DNA from: Collinsella sp.
GTDB taxonomy: Bacteria > Actinomycetota > Coriobacteriia > Coriobacteriales > Coriobacteriaceae
Direction of reading: 5' to 3'
DNA length: 49,331 nucleotides
Assembly: GCA_019419555.1 (NCBI GenBank)
Contig: DXZR01000015.1
Location: 1-49,331 of the forward strand
In this document: positions 34,602 through 43,260 of the stretch, piece after piece
Layout: each line of letters begins with the position of its first letter
Position numbering within the stretch: the first letter of the stretch is position 1
Made by a program: the position numbers and the translations under genes
The notes under the pieces: model-generated
What the model was told of the DNA's origin: nothing
Database searches by the model: none
Seen by the model: the letters and a program-made list of their open reading frames with translations, nothing else

Positions 34602-35819
34602 ATGGACAGCGATGTCAAGCTGCAGATTCTGATCGAGGCATTGTCCGCAGCCGGAGCATCGGCGCTGGCAATCGACGAGCGCGGTGGCGTTGTAATCTCG
34701 ACTATGAGTGACGCTGTGCTCGAGCAGGATGTCGCCGCTTTTGTTTCCAAGCGTCTCGCTCGCGTGGGCGATGGGGCGCGCCTGGTGATGGGCCACGAGG
34801 GTATGCGGTTGAGCTTGACGGTGCGCCCGACGGCCAAGGAGTACGGGGCGCTTTGGGTGGTCGTGGCGCATGAGGTGCGCGCCGCCGCCGCGCATGCGGG
34901 CATCGAGTGGTTCAATGCCGACGAAGTCGAGGCTCGTTACGGGTCGAGCGCGTATGGCATCGTCGAAGACGCGGCAGCGGTCGCTGCCCCCGTACGGGAG
35001 AGCTACGCGCGCGGGGTACCCCTTATGCTCGAGGGCGAGCTGGGCGCGGGGCAGGAACAGATTGCAAAACGTTTGTACCTGGACGGACCCTATGTCGATC
35101 AGCCCTTTGTGTCCGTTGCGCTCGATGAGCTTACGGATCGCGGCTGGCGCCATCTGCTCAAAAGTTCCGAATCGCCGCTATTCCAAACGGGGCTGACGCT
35201 TTGCATGGGCGGCTGGCATGCAGTTGGGCCCCAGCGCCTGCGCGAGCTCGTGTCCGCAATGATCGACACGGCGCTCGCAACGCGTTGCCATGTGGTGTTG
35301 ACGGCAAACGATATGCCGGGCGGCGGCGAAAGCGACCAGGCTGCCTTTGTGACCGAGCGTCTGGCCTGTGCAGTGAGTGTGGCGCCGGCGATTGCCGAGC
35401 AGGGCGGCGCGTCGGAAAAGGTTGCGCGCTATCTGGAGTATTTGGCAGATATGTTTGAGACGGCAACACCTGCCTTGTCGTCCGCGGCGGCAAAGACACT
35501 CGATGCCTATCGATGGCCCCGTAACTATCTACAGCTGCGCGAGGTTTCGGAGCGACTTTATATATTAGTGGGGACGGGCACGGCCGAGCGGGCGGTGGCG
35601 GAGGAGGTACTCGCCCAGGAGGACGTTATCAAGACCGCGACCTTTGGTGCCCCGACGCTCGATAGCGATCTGTATATCTTGCGCCCACTGGCCGATATCG
35701 AGCGAGATATCGCACGGCTAGTCGTAGGCCACCTTCACGGTAACAGGACCCGCGCTGCCGAAGTGCTAGGCATAAGCCGTACGACCTTGTGGCGCCTGCT
35801 GAAGGACGACGACCGTTAA
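34602..35819 (+). CDS. Degenerate enhancer-binding-protein-like regulator with Fis-type HTH
   Basis: This 405-residue protein ends with a clear Fis-type helix-turn-helix (NRTRAAEVLGISRTTLWRLL). The central part follows the layout of sigma-54 activator AAA+ domains. Its Walker A equivalent reads GELGAGQ (145-151), with Gln in place of the ATP-binding lysine, and no GAFTGA loop is present. VVLTANDMP matches the sensor region, and AYRWPRNYLQLREV matches the YPWPGNVREL block. The N-terminal 140 residues are an unassigned sensory region. It probably controls a sigma-70 promoter without ATP hydrolysis. The ATG at 34602 was preferred over 34578. Confidence 0.82.
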   Translation: MDSDVKLQILIEALSAAGASALAIDERGGVVISTMSDAVLEQDVAAFVSKRLARVGDGARLVMGHEGMRLSLTVRPTAKEYGALWVVVAHEVRAAAAHAGIEWFNADEVEARYGSSAYGIVEDAAAVAAPVRESYARGVPLMLEGELGAGQEQIAKRLYLDGPYVDQPFVSVALDELTDRGWRHLLKSSESPLFQTGLTLCMGGWHAVGPQRLRELVSAMIDTALATRCHVVLTANDMPGGGESDQAAFVTERLACAVSVAPAIAEQGGASEKVARYLEYLADMFETATPALSSAAAKTLDAYRWPRNYLQLREVSERLYILVGTGTAERAVAEEVLAQEDVIKTATFGAPTLDSDLYILRPLADIERDIARLVVGHLHGNRTRAAEVLGISRTTLWRLLKDDDR

Positions 35820-35903
35820 GTGAGGTGCCCGTGACCGCGTGCGGTACGTGTGCTACAGTCCAAAGCAGCATTGTTTCGATTCTGTTACGGCGTGCGGGGG
35901 CGT

Positions 35904-36479
35904 ATGGCGGAGACTTCAAAAACAAATCGGGCTCGAAAGCCCGCGGCGCCGGTCAACCGTCGCACGGCTTCGCGGACGTGGGGCAAAAGCGCCTCGGGGT
36001 TCGACGGCTCGTTCAGGCGCACAAAATATGGCTATCCATCGACAAGCGCCCGCTTGGCCATGCAGGCCGAATCGTCGCTGTGGGGCCGTAAGCGCGTGGT
36101 GGGGTCAAAGCTCAAGCACGATGGAACGCTCGGCTACATTAGCCGTGGCGCTGCTCGCCGTAGCGGCCTCAATCCCGCAGGCTGGCATCGCTATGTTCCG
36201 ATCGCGGTCGTTGTTGCAGTGATTGTCATCGCTCTCGCGGCGCTTGGTTACGCCGGCGGCGGGGCCAATCTGGACGCAATGTTCAAATCGCCCGAGCTCG
36301 CGCATGCAGGCACAGAAGTCGTCGAGGGCGTTCAGACCCAGACGGGCATCGCGCCCCAGCGCGGCATCGTTGCGGCAGCTACCGCCATCGCCGATGCCCA
36401 AAAGGACGAAGACAAGCAAGGCGACGACGTCGATGCGAATCAGACGAGCGAAACGGCAATAACTCCATCGGCGGGATAA
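35904..36479 (+). CDS. Hypothetical protein with one transmembrane segment
   Basis: This 191-residue protein is not recognised. The first 90 residues are basic and Ser/Arg-rich, with repeated Gly-Tyr and Arg-Arg pairs. YVPIAVVVAVIVIALAALGY is a single membrane helix near residues 98-117. The outer part is Ala-, Gln- and Asp-rich and likely disordered. A cytoplasmic basic N terminus and an exposed acidic C terminus are predicted. The start at 35904 lies after a G-rich stretch, and the first residues are MAETSKTNRARK. It lies 84 bp after the degenerate regulator; a link is possible but unproven. Confidence 0.7.
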   Translation: MAETSKTNRARKPAAPVNRRTASRTWGKSASGFDGSFRRTKYGYPSTSARLAMQAESSLWGRKRVVGSKLKHDGTLGYISRGAARRSGLNPAGWHRYVPIAVVVAVIVIALAALGYAGGGANLDAMFKSPELAHAGTEVVEGVQTQTGIAPQRGIVAAATAIADAQKDEDKQGDDVDANQTSETAITPSAG

Positions 36480-36488
36480 GTTGCGAGT

Positions 36489-36537
36489 GGGGCAGCTAAT
36501 TTGGGACGGGGCTTTTTTAGCTGCCCAAGACAGTGGC
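36489..36537. terminator. Hairpin after the membrane hypothetical gene
   Basis: GGGCAGCTAA and TTAGCTGCCC form a 10-bp perfect stem around a 27-base loop containing GCTTTTTT. It lies 10 bases after the stop. Confidence 0.5.
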
Positions 36538-36541
36538 TCAT

Positions 36542-36704
36542 TCGATGTCAGTCGCCAAAAGCGAGCGAGCCGCATTTGCGCCAAGGTGACGTGAAATGAG
36601 AGGGCGCTGACCTTCTGGTCGCGCCCTCGAAATTGAACGTCAGATTGGCGTGAATGCGGCCCGCGCAGCGTCAACGAGCCCGCCGTTCGGTAGAATGGCG
36701 GAAC
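36542..36704 (-). repeat. Stop-proximal nested hairpin element, copy 4
   Basis: On the minus strand it starts three bases after the nitroreductase stop and ends in GACTGACATCGA. It is 163 bp, the same length as copy 3, and nearly identical to it, including the inner hairpin and both outer arms. Confidence 0.92.
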
Positions 36705-36707
36705 TAA

Positions 36708-37229
36708 TTACCTTACGTAGACCACGTTGTCGCGGCGGGGTTTGGGCTCGGGCAGCGTGTCCTCGGCATAGCCCAGAATGCAGTGACCGACACCGCGCAG
36801 GCTGCCGTCGGCGGGTAGACCCCAACTGGCCAGTAGCTCCAGGCCCTCGGGCGAATCGAAAACCTCGTGGGCGCGATGAATCCAGCACGAATCAACGCCC
36901 AGCGCATAGGCAGCGTTGAGCAGGTTGCCCATGGCGAGCGAGCCGTCTTCCAGATGTGTGGGCACGCTGCGGTCAACCAGCACCACCACAACGGTCTTGG
37001 CGCCATAGAAGGGGTCGCTGTTGCTGCCCATGACTTGCGCGTTGAGCTGCGAGAGACGCTCGACGGTCGCGGGGTCGGTGACGGCGACAAACGTCACCGG
37101 CTGGCGGCCCATGCCGCTCGGTGCATATTGGCCGGCTTCGATAATACGTGCAAGCTTTTCGGCCTCGACGGGACGATCGCTGTAGTTGCGGCAGCTGCGG
37201 CGGTGAATGAGTGCTTCGATAGTCTCCAT
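36708..37229 (-). CDS. Nitroreductase-family protein
   Basis: This 173-residue FMN-binding NAD(P)H oxidoreductase of the nitroreductase fold is short for the family. IEALIHRRSCRNYSDRPVE is the N-terminal FMN phosphate-binding block, YAPSGMGRQPVTFV the second, and GVDSCWIHRAHEVF the third. ILGYAEDTLPEPKPRRDNVV is the usual C-terminal sequence. AAGGAGA precedes the ATG at 37229; the longer in-frame start at 37325 was rejected. The substrate cannot be predicted. Confidence 0.9.
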   Translation of the reverse strand: METIEALIHRRSCRNYSDRPVEAEKLARIIEAGQYAPSGMGRQPVTFVAVTDPATVERLSQLNAQVMGSNSDPFYGAKTVVVVLVDRSVPTHLEDGSLAMGNLLNAAYALGVDSCWIHRAHEVFDSPEGLELLASWGLPADGSLRGVGHCILGYAEDTLPEPKPRRDNVVYVR

Positions 37230-37523
37230 GGTGTCTCCTTGCGGTGGCGTTGCAGATGCCCCGTTCATACCCGTCGGGCTCAAACGATAGACGGTCAATT
37301 GCCCGGCCAAAAGGATAGATTCCAATTGGGAAAGTAGGTTTGCATAAAAGTACCTTCAGAATGTGACAAACAAATGGGATGGTTAAACGTTTTATCCCGT
37401 CTACCCTGCGGTTTTTTACCACTTGCCTAAATGACGAACGCATAACCTCTGATAAGGGTTTTACTAAAGGAGTACCAACGTTTATCAATGCGCCGTGGTG
37501 GCGCCGGGCCAGGAGGTAACATC

Positions 37524-37814
37524 ATGTTCCAGGCTGGAGATGTCGTCGAGACCGATTTCGAAGGATTTCTGAAGCTGCTGCGTTCCAAGACGCGCGCTTT
37601 CGTGTCGATCAACGATCACGAGTACTACATCACGCACACCGATGGCTATTGGCGTGTTCAGGATTGCGAGGCCCTCAACGACAAGGGCCACTTTACTGAC
37701 TGTTCTGAGTTGGTCAACACGGTCTGCGAGGTCGTCGAGCTGCCGTGGATTGCCGGCAAGAGCCTGCATGACAGCTTCTCGGGCGCTACGGTCTATGAGG
37801 CCGTCGCCGCTTAA
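37524..37814 (+). CDS. Small uncharacterised protein, 96 residues
   Basis: I do not recognise the family. The protein is soluble, acidic and aromatic-rich: FEGFLKLLRSKTRAFVSIND near the N terminus, then HEYYITHTDGYWRVQDCEA. Three cysteines (in QDCEA, TDCSE and TVCEV) are spread over the second half. The composition and the strong AGGAGG at 37511-37516 make it a convincing gene. It has its own terminator and no partner genes. A 294-bp leader or promoter region precedes it, with a LacI-like GGTTAAACGTTTTATC (37381-37396). Confidence 0.8.
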   Translation: MFQAGDVVETDFEGFLKLLRSKTRAFVSINDHEYYITHTDGYWRVQDCEALNDKGHFTDCSELVNTVCEVVELPWIAGKSLHDSFSGATVYEAVAA

Positions 37815-37840
37815 CAGGCAATAAAACCCGATTTTCACGT

Positions 37841-37876
37841 GACCGCTGGCGCCGCCCCCGCGCCGGCGGTCTTTTT
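37841..37876 (+). terminator. Terminator after the 96-residue protein gene
   Basis: GACCGC-GGCGC and GCGCC-GCGGTC arms are followed by TTTTTC. Confidence 0.9.
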
Positions 37877-37920
37877 CTGCCGATAGGCCATAAAAATGCA
37901 CGCATTTGCGGAGAGCCTGT

Positions 37921-37982
37921 TGACGATAGTCAAAACTCGGACTAATCTAGAGACACATAATTGGTCAAAAATCGGACAATTG
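37921..37982 (+). promoter_or_regulatory. Promoter and MarR operators of the exporter operon
   Basis: TTGACG (37921-37926), 17 bp, TAATCT (37944-37949) form a good sigma-70 promoter. Direct repeats GTCAAAACTCGGAC (37930-37943, in the spacer) and GTCAAAAATCGGAC (37965-37978, after the transcription start) differ at one base. The second lies within the inverted repeat AATTGGTC/GGACAATT (37960-37982). Both are placed to block transcription, as in MarR autoregulation. Confidence 0.7.
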
Positions 37983-37995
37983 AATGGTGGGATAG

Positions 37996-38496
37996 ATGAA
38001 TAGTGCGGTTACGCTGGTCGACTTCGATCGGTTGCTCAATGGACTCGACCATATCTATTCGGAGTTCTCGCGCGCCTGCGGCCTTTCGGACTGCGCCTAC
38101 TGGATGCTCGTCGACACGAGTGCAGCGGGCGGAAGCGTTGCCGTGAGTCGGCTGACGAGTGAATGGTTCTACAGCAAACAGACCATCAATTCGGCGATTA
38201 AAACGCTTAGGGCGCGAGGGCTTGCGACGTTGGAGTTTGCCGAGGGCAGTCGTAAAAACAAGGTTGTACGACTGACCGAAGAAGGCGTGCGGTTTGCCAA
38301 GCGCTACGCGTTGCCGGCGCAAAAAGCCGAGCAACAGGCATTCGAGGCGCTCGAGCCGTGGGAACAGTGCGAGATCATGCGCTTGGTCGGTAAGTTCTCC
38401 CATGTTCTTAACGAAGAGTGCGAGGCATTTAAACGGCAAGTGGCCGCCGAGAACGAGACTGACGATAAGGGCGAGGGGGACGCATGCGACTCTTAA
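37996..38496 (+). CDS. MarR-family transcriptional regulator
   Basis: This 166-residue winged-helix regulator contains SRLTSEWFYSKQTINSAIKT as the recognition region and LATLEFAEGSRKNKVVRLTE as the wing. N- and C-terminal helices form the dimer domain. GGTGGGA precedes the ATG. The last 13 bases overlap the first exporter gene, so the three genes form one operon. By context it represses its own operon and is released by an exporter substrate. The acidic tail (GEGDACDS) is probably dispensable. Confidence 0.9.
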   Translation: MNSAVTLVDFDRLLNGLDHIYSEFSRACGLSDCAYWMLVDTSAAGGSVAVSRLTSEWFYSKQTINSAIKTLRARGLATLEFAEGSRKNKVVRLTEEGVRFAKRYALPAQKAEQQAFEALEPWEQCEIMRLVGKFSHVLNEECEAFKRQVAAENETDDKGEGDACDS

Positions 38497-40220
38497 TGAG
38501 GTTTATGAGGCCGTACCGCGGTCTGATTGCGGTGACGCTGTTTGCGGTGCTGATAGATAACGTCGGTACGCTGTTGGTTCCCACGATGCTGGCGAACATG
38601 GTCAACACCGGTATTACCACGGGTGATGTCGACTATATATTACGCAACGGCCTGTACATGCTTATCGCGACCGGCATGGCCAGCGGCGGCACGGTGCTGG
38701 GCTGCTATCTTTCGGCGCGCCTGGCCGCCAACGTGGCCTGCGATATCCGCAATGCCGTGTACGACAAGTCGCTCGAGCTGTCCGCCAGCGACTTTGAGCG
38801 CTTTGGCACGGGTTCGATGATCACGCGCTCGCTCAACGACATCAACGTGATTCAGCAAGCTGTCCTTCAGACGATTCAGCTGGTGCTGCCGGTGCCGTTC
38901 TTGGCCGTGGCAGGCATCATTTTTGCTTGGTTCATCGATCCCGCCATGGGTACGCTGCTGGGCGTGGTGGTTGCGATCGTGCTGGTGGCGGCGGTCTTTA
39001 CCGTTGCCAACGCCGCGCCGATCTTTATGCGCCTGCAGAGCTTTATCGACCGCATGAACGTGGTGCTGCGCGAGAACATCGTGGGCGTGCGCGTCATCCG
39101 CGCATTTAACAAGGAGCGCCACGAGGAGCAGCGCCTGGACGAGGTGTTTAGCGATTACGCGGCCAATGCCATCAAGGTCAACCACCTGTTTGTGGGTCTC
39201 GACAGCTCCAGCTTCTTTTTGATGAATATCGCCGAGGTGGCGGTGCTGTGGGTGGGCGGCAACCGCGTGGGCGTCCACGCCATGCAAATCGGTAGCATCT
39301 CGGCCGTGCTGGAGTACGCGATCCTGATCCTGTTCTTTGTGATGACGGCGCAGATGGTGATTCTGACGCTCCCACGCGCCGCCGCATGCCTGAACCGTGC
39401 GCAGCAGGTGTTGGAGATTGAGCCGAGCATCGTGGACGGCAAGCGCACGCTGGACACGTGCGCGGCGGAGTCTGTTGACGGTGCCGACGCGGTGGCCGTG
39501 TTCGACCACATGTCGTTCCGTTTTGACGATGCCGACGAGGATACCCTGTGCGACCTGAGCTTTGCCTGTCGCCGTAGCCAGACCACGGCGATTGTAGGCT
39601 CGACGGGTTCGGGCAAGTCGACGGTGGCCAAGCTCTTGCTTCGCTTCCACGATGCCACGAAGGGCGCCATTCGCCTGAATGGCATCGATCTGCGCGACCT
39701 TTCGCAAGACGACATCCGCGGGCGTATCGCCTATGTGCCGCAGAAGGCATGGCTGTTCTCGGGTACGGTGGCGAGCAACCTGCGCTTTGGCAACGAAGAC
39801 GCGACTGAGGCTGACATGCTCCATGCGCTGGAGGTTGCCCAGAGCACCTTTGTGCTCGACCAGCCCCAGGGGCTCGATACGCCGGTGGCCCAGGGCGGCA
39901 CGAACTTCTCGGGTGGTCAGCGCCAGCGCCTGGCGATTGCCCGCGCACTCATGAAGCATGCCGATCTATATATCTTCGACGACAGTTTTTCGGCCCTGGA
40001 CTTTAAGACCGATGCGGCACTGCGCCATGCGCTGCAGGACGAGACGTGCGATGCCGCGGTGCTCATCATCGCCCAGCGCATCTCGACTATTTTGCATGCC
40101 GATCAGATCGTGGTGCTCAAAGACGGCGAGATCGTGGGCCTAGGCACGCACGACGAGCTCATGGAAACCTGCGAGGTGTACCGCGCAATCGCGGAATCGC
40201 AGATGAAGGGAGGTGAGTAG
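38484..40220 (+). CDS. ABC exporter half-transporter A (non-canonical ATPase site)
   Basis: This 578-residue type IV ABC exporter subunit has six transmembrane helices in the first 310 residues, then a nucleotide-binding domain. Walker A is GSTGSGKST and the signature FSGGQRQR is canonical. Walker B reads YIFDDSFSALD, with Asp in place of the catalytic Glu. This is a mark of the degenerate subunit of heterodimeric exporters. It starts within the end of the MarR gene and ends two bases before the partner start. Drug or peptide efflux is likely; the cargo is unknown. Confidence 0.93.
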   Translation: MRLLMRFMRPYRGLIAVTLFAVLIDNVGTLLVPTMLANMVNTGITTGDVDYILRNGLYMLIATGMASGGTVLGCYLSARLAANVACDIRNAVYDKSLELSASDFERFGTGSMITRSLNDINVIQQAVLQTIQLVLPVPFLAVAGIIFAWFIDPAMGTLLGVVVAIVLVAAVFTVANAAPIFMRLQSFIDRMNVVLRENIVGVRVIRAFNKERHEEQRLDEVFSDYAANAIKVNHLFVGLDSSSFFLMNIAEVAVLWVGGNRVGVHAMQIGSISAVLEYAILILFFVMTAQMVILTLPRAAACLNRAQQVLEIEPSIVDGKRTLDTCAAESVDGADAVAVFDHMSFRFDDADEDTLCDLSFACRRSQTTAIVGSTGSGKSTVAKLLLRFHDATKGAIRLNGIDLRDLSQDDIRGRIAYVPQKAWLFSGTVASNLRFGNEDATEADMLHALEVAQSTFVLDQPQGLDTPVAQGGTNFSGGQRQRLAIARALMKHADLYIFDDSFSALDFKTDAALRHALQDETCDAAVLIIAQRISTILHADQIVVLKDGEIVGLGTHDELMETCEVYRAIAESQMKGGE

Positions 40221-40221
40221 C

Positions 40222-42222
40222 ATGACCGAGGAGCTCAAGAAGCAGGGCATCGTCGATGGCGCTGCGGTTGTAGAGACAGTCGAGGAGACGGGCGTCGCGC
40301 CCGACCTGGACGAAGCCGCCAAGGCGGCGGAGCGCGAGGCTCGCCGCCAAGCGCTCTACGAGGAAAACGAACGTGCCGAGGACGAGCGCGCCCGCGCCGA
40401 GGCAGAGCGTATGCGCGACGTGGACGACGAAGACGAGGACGAGACGCCTCGGGATACCTGGGCGACGGTGCGCCGCCTGTGGAGTGAGGCTGCCGGCGAC
40501 CATTGGCGCTTCTATATCGTGTTCGCGAGCATTGTGTTCTATGTCATCTTTAACACCGCCGCGCCGGCATATAGCGCCCGCGTGATCGATGAGCTGTGGG
40601 GCCACATTCAGGTGGCGTTTGCCAACGACACCACTTTCAGCATCACCTGGGAGAACTGCGGCAAGACCATTTTCGTCTACTTTATGATCTGGACTGCCGC
40701 TGCCTCGTTCTATGCGCTCCAGAGCTTTTTGATGTCGAGCGTCGCTGAGCGTCTCAATCTGCGCCTGCGCAACCGCATCGCGCAAAAGCTCAACCGTCTG
40801 CCGCTCGCCTATTTTGACGCGCATCGTCCCGGCGAGGTCGTCAGCCGCGCGACCAACGACCTGGACAAGATGTCCGAGAGCATGCAGCGCGGATTGCTGC
40901 AGCTGCTCGTGTCGATCGGCACGGTTGTTGGTGCTGTGAGCGTGATGTTCGTGTTCAGCGTGCAGCTTACGCTCGTCTTTCTGTTCTTTACGGCACTGTC
41001 GCTGCTGGTGACGAAGGTCGTCTCGCGCCGCACACACGATGTGACGGGCGAGCGCCAGGAGTGGGTGTCCAAGATTACGAGTGCGGTCGAGGAAGGCTAT
41101 TCGGGCCGTCTGGTGATCCGCGCGTTTAACCGCGAACGCCAAAGTTCTGCCGAGGTGCACCAGGCCTCGGGCGAGCTGGCACGCGTGAGTGCCAAGGCCG
41201 ACTTTATGATCAATGCCGTCGGCCCTGCGGTGCGCTTTATCGGCCGTTTGGCGCAGATCGTGATCGCGCTGGTGGGCTGCAGCATGCTGGTTGCCGGTCA
41301 CATGACCGTCGGCGTGTTCCAGGCGTTCTTCCAGTTTATCTACGAGGCGTCCGAACCCATGACGCAGCTGTCGTTTACCTTCAACTCGCTGCAGAGCGCG
41401 TTGGCGAGTGCGGAGCGCGTGTTCGACCTGCTCGATGAGCCCGAGATGGAGGCCGATCCGCTGCCGGACGAGGCCGCCAAGCTGCCGGGTCGCGTTGAGG
41501 GTCGCGTCTCCTTTGAGCACGTGCGCTTTGGTTATTCGCCCGACAAGCCGCTTATGCACGACGTGTCGTTTACCGCCGAGCCGGGCCAGAAGATTGCCGT
41601 GGTGGGAACCACGGGCGCGGGCAAGACGACGCTCATCAACCTGCTCATGCGCTTCTACGAGATTGACGGCGGGCGTATTACGCTCGACGGCGTGGATACG
41701 AGCCGCATGGACCGCGGCGAGCTACGGCAGCAGTTTGGCATGGTGCTGCAGGACGCCTGGCTGTTCGATGGCACGATTGCCGAAAACATCGCCTACGGCT
41801 GTCCCGAGGCGACGCGTGAGGAGATCGTGGCGGCTGCGCGCGCCGCGCAGGTCGACTTCTTTGTGCGCACCATGCCGCAGGGCTATGACACGCGCGTGGC
41901 CAACGATGCCGAAAGCATCAGCCAGGGCCAGCGTCAGCTGCTGACCATCGCACGCGTGCTGCTCAATAACCCGGCGATTCTCATCCTGGACGAGGCGACC
42001 TCAAGCGTGGATACGCGTACCGAGCTTGCCATCGGTCGTGCCATGGACGCGCTCATGCGCGGGCGCACGAGCTTTGTGATCGCGCACCGCCTGTCGACGA
42101 TCGTGGACGCCGACCTGATCTTGGTCATGGATCACGGCAACATTATCGAGCAGGGCACGCATAAGGAGCTGCTGGCTGCCGAGGGTGCCTACGCCGACCT
42201 CTATCTGAGCCAGTTCGCATAA
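40222..42222 (+). CDS. ABC exporter half-transporter B (canonical Walker B)
   Basis: This 666-residue partner subunit has an unusual N-terminal extension of about 85 residues, highly charged with Glu/Arg repeats and ending DDEDEDETPRD, likely a cytoplasmic coiled coil. Six membrane helices follow, then the nucleotide-binding domain with Walker A GTTGAGKTT, Walker B LILDEATSSVD, and a changed signature ISQGQRQ. The changed signature would face the Asp Walker B of subunit A, so both defects sit in one ATP site and the other stays intact. GGGAGG precedes the ATG. Confidence 0.93.
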   Translation: MTEELKKQGIVDGAAVVETVEETGVAPDLDEAAKAAEREARRQALYEENERAEDERARAEAERMRDVDDEDEDETPRDTWATVRRLWSEAAGDHWRFYIVFASIVFYVIFNTAAPAYSARVIDELWGHIQVAFANDTTFSITWENCGKTIFVYFMIWTAAASFYALQSFLMSSVAERLNLRLRNRIAQKLNRLPLAYFDAHRPGEVVSRATNDLDKMSESMQRGLLQLLVSIGTVVGAVSVMFVFSVQLTLVFLFFTALSLLVTKVVSRRTHDVTGERQEWVSKITSAVEEGYSGRLVIRAFNRERQSSAEVHQASGELARVSAKADFMINAVGPAVRFIGRLAQIVIALVGCSMLVAGHMTVGVFQAFFQFIYEASEPMTQLSFTFNSLQSALASAERVFDLLDEPEMEADPLPDEAAKLPGRVEGRVSFEHVRFGYSPDKPLMHDVSFTAEPGQKIAVVGTTGAGKTTLINLLMRFYEIDGGRITLDGVDTSRMDRGELRQQFGMVLQDAWLFDGTIAENIAYGCPEATREEIVAAARAAQVDFFVRTMPQGYDTRVANDAESISQGQRQLLTIARVLLNNPAILILDEATSSVDTRTELAIGRAMDALMRGRTSFVIAHRLSTIVDADLILVMDHGNIIEQGTHKELLAAEGAYADLYLSQFA

Positions 42223-42252
42223 TGTGACAAAGGGACAGTCTCTTTGCCACAT
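42222..42252. repeat. Hairpin with GGGACAG loop after the exporter operon
   Basis: ATGTGACAAAG and CTTTGCCACAT pair with one mismatch around GGACAGTCT. The element overlaps the stop codon of the exporter gene. Confidence 0.8.
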
Positions 42253-42260
42253 CACAAATA

Positions 42261-42297
42261 AGGCGCGCCGGGGATGAATTCCCTGGCGCGCCTTTGC
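42261..42297. terminator. Terminator between exporter operon and cysE
   Basis: AGGCGCGCC and GGCGCGCCT arms with inner GGGG/CCC pairing are followed by TTGCGTT. It separates two convergent genes. Confidence 0.85.
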
Positions 42298-42332
42298 GTT
42301 GATGCCGATGTCGTTTTGTGCCGCTTGCGTTC

Positions 42333-43037
42333 CTAGCGTTCGTCCACGAGCTTGGCGACGAGGGCCTTGAGCTCGGCCACCTCTCGCTCGAGTTCCTTGA
42401 CGCGGCGGGCATTCTCGGTGATGCCCTGGCGGTTGAGGGCGGACTGCTCGGCGGCGTCATCGGGCATGTACTCGCGATGCTGCTTGGCGTCGAAACTCTC
42501 CTCGAACACACGGCAGCCGTTGCGCTTGATGATGCGTCCCGGCACGCCCACGACGGTGCAGTTGTCGGGGACGTCCTTAACGACGACCGAGTTGCCGCCG
42601 ATCTTGACGTTGTTGCCGATGCAGATGTTGCCGAGCACCTTGGCGCCCGTGCCCACCGTGACATTGTTGCCCAGGGTGGGGTGACGCTTGCCGGTCTCGT
42701 TGCCGGTGCCGCCGAGCGTGACGCCCTGGTAGAGCACACAGTTGTCGCCCACAATGGTGGTCTCGCCGATGACGACGCCCATGGCGTGGTCGATAAAGAA
42801 GTGCTTGCCAATCTGCGCGGCAGGGTGAATCTCGACGCCGGTGATGTGGCGGGTGATTTGCGAGAGCACGCGGGCGAGCGAGCGATGACCGTGCTCCCAC
42901 AGCCAGTGCTCGGGCACGTGGTTCCACTTGGCGTGCAGGCCAGGATAGGAAAGAAAGATGACCAGACCGTTTTGCGCGGCGGGGTCCTGCGCCTGGACGG
43001 TCTTGATGTCCTCGCGAATGGTATTGATAAAGCTCAC
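42333..43037 (-). CDS. cysE: Serine O-acetyltransferase
   Basis: CysE makes O-acetylserine from serine and acetyl-CoA, the first step of cysteine synthesis. The protein has 234 residues. An N-terminal helical region is followed by a left-handed beta-helix of hexapeptide repeats. Catalytic-loop residues are in FIDHAMGVVIGETT and GVTLGGTG, the latter binding CoA. A C-terminal coiled coil (VKELEREVAELKALVAKL) is longer than usual and may aid oligomer formation. The GTG at 43037 has GGGAGGG upstream and is preferred over ATG 43112. No cysK is adjacent. Confidence 0.92.
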   Translation of the reverse strand: MSFINTIREDIKTVQAQDPAAQNGLVIFLSYPGLHAKWNHVPEHWLWEHGHRSLARVLSQITRHITGVEIHPAAQIGKHFFIDHAMGVVIGETTIVGDNCVLYQGVTLGGTGNETGKRHPTLGNNVTVGTGAKVLGNICIGNNVKIGGNSVVVKDVPDNCTVVGVPGRIIKRNGCRVFEESFDAKQHREYMPDDAAEQSALNRQGITENARRVKELEREVAELKALVAKLVDER

Positions 43038-43260
43038 CGGCCGCCCTCCCTTAGCGCCATGGCAATGCGATTCAATAAAGTATAGCGATTCGCTAGGGAT
43101 TAAAAAGGACAATCTTGGCGGCTTTGCGCTACAAGTGTCAGTTATGCAAACTTGCTGGTAATGGAGTCATGCTTTTGTGGGGTTGCGCACGAGGGGGCAC
43201 CGCAACCGTATACTGGTCAACTTGGACGTATCCGCGCCCACAACTGAGAGGTTTTACTTC

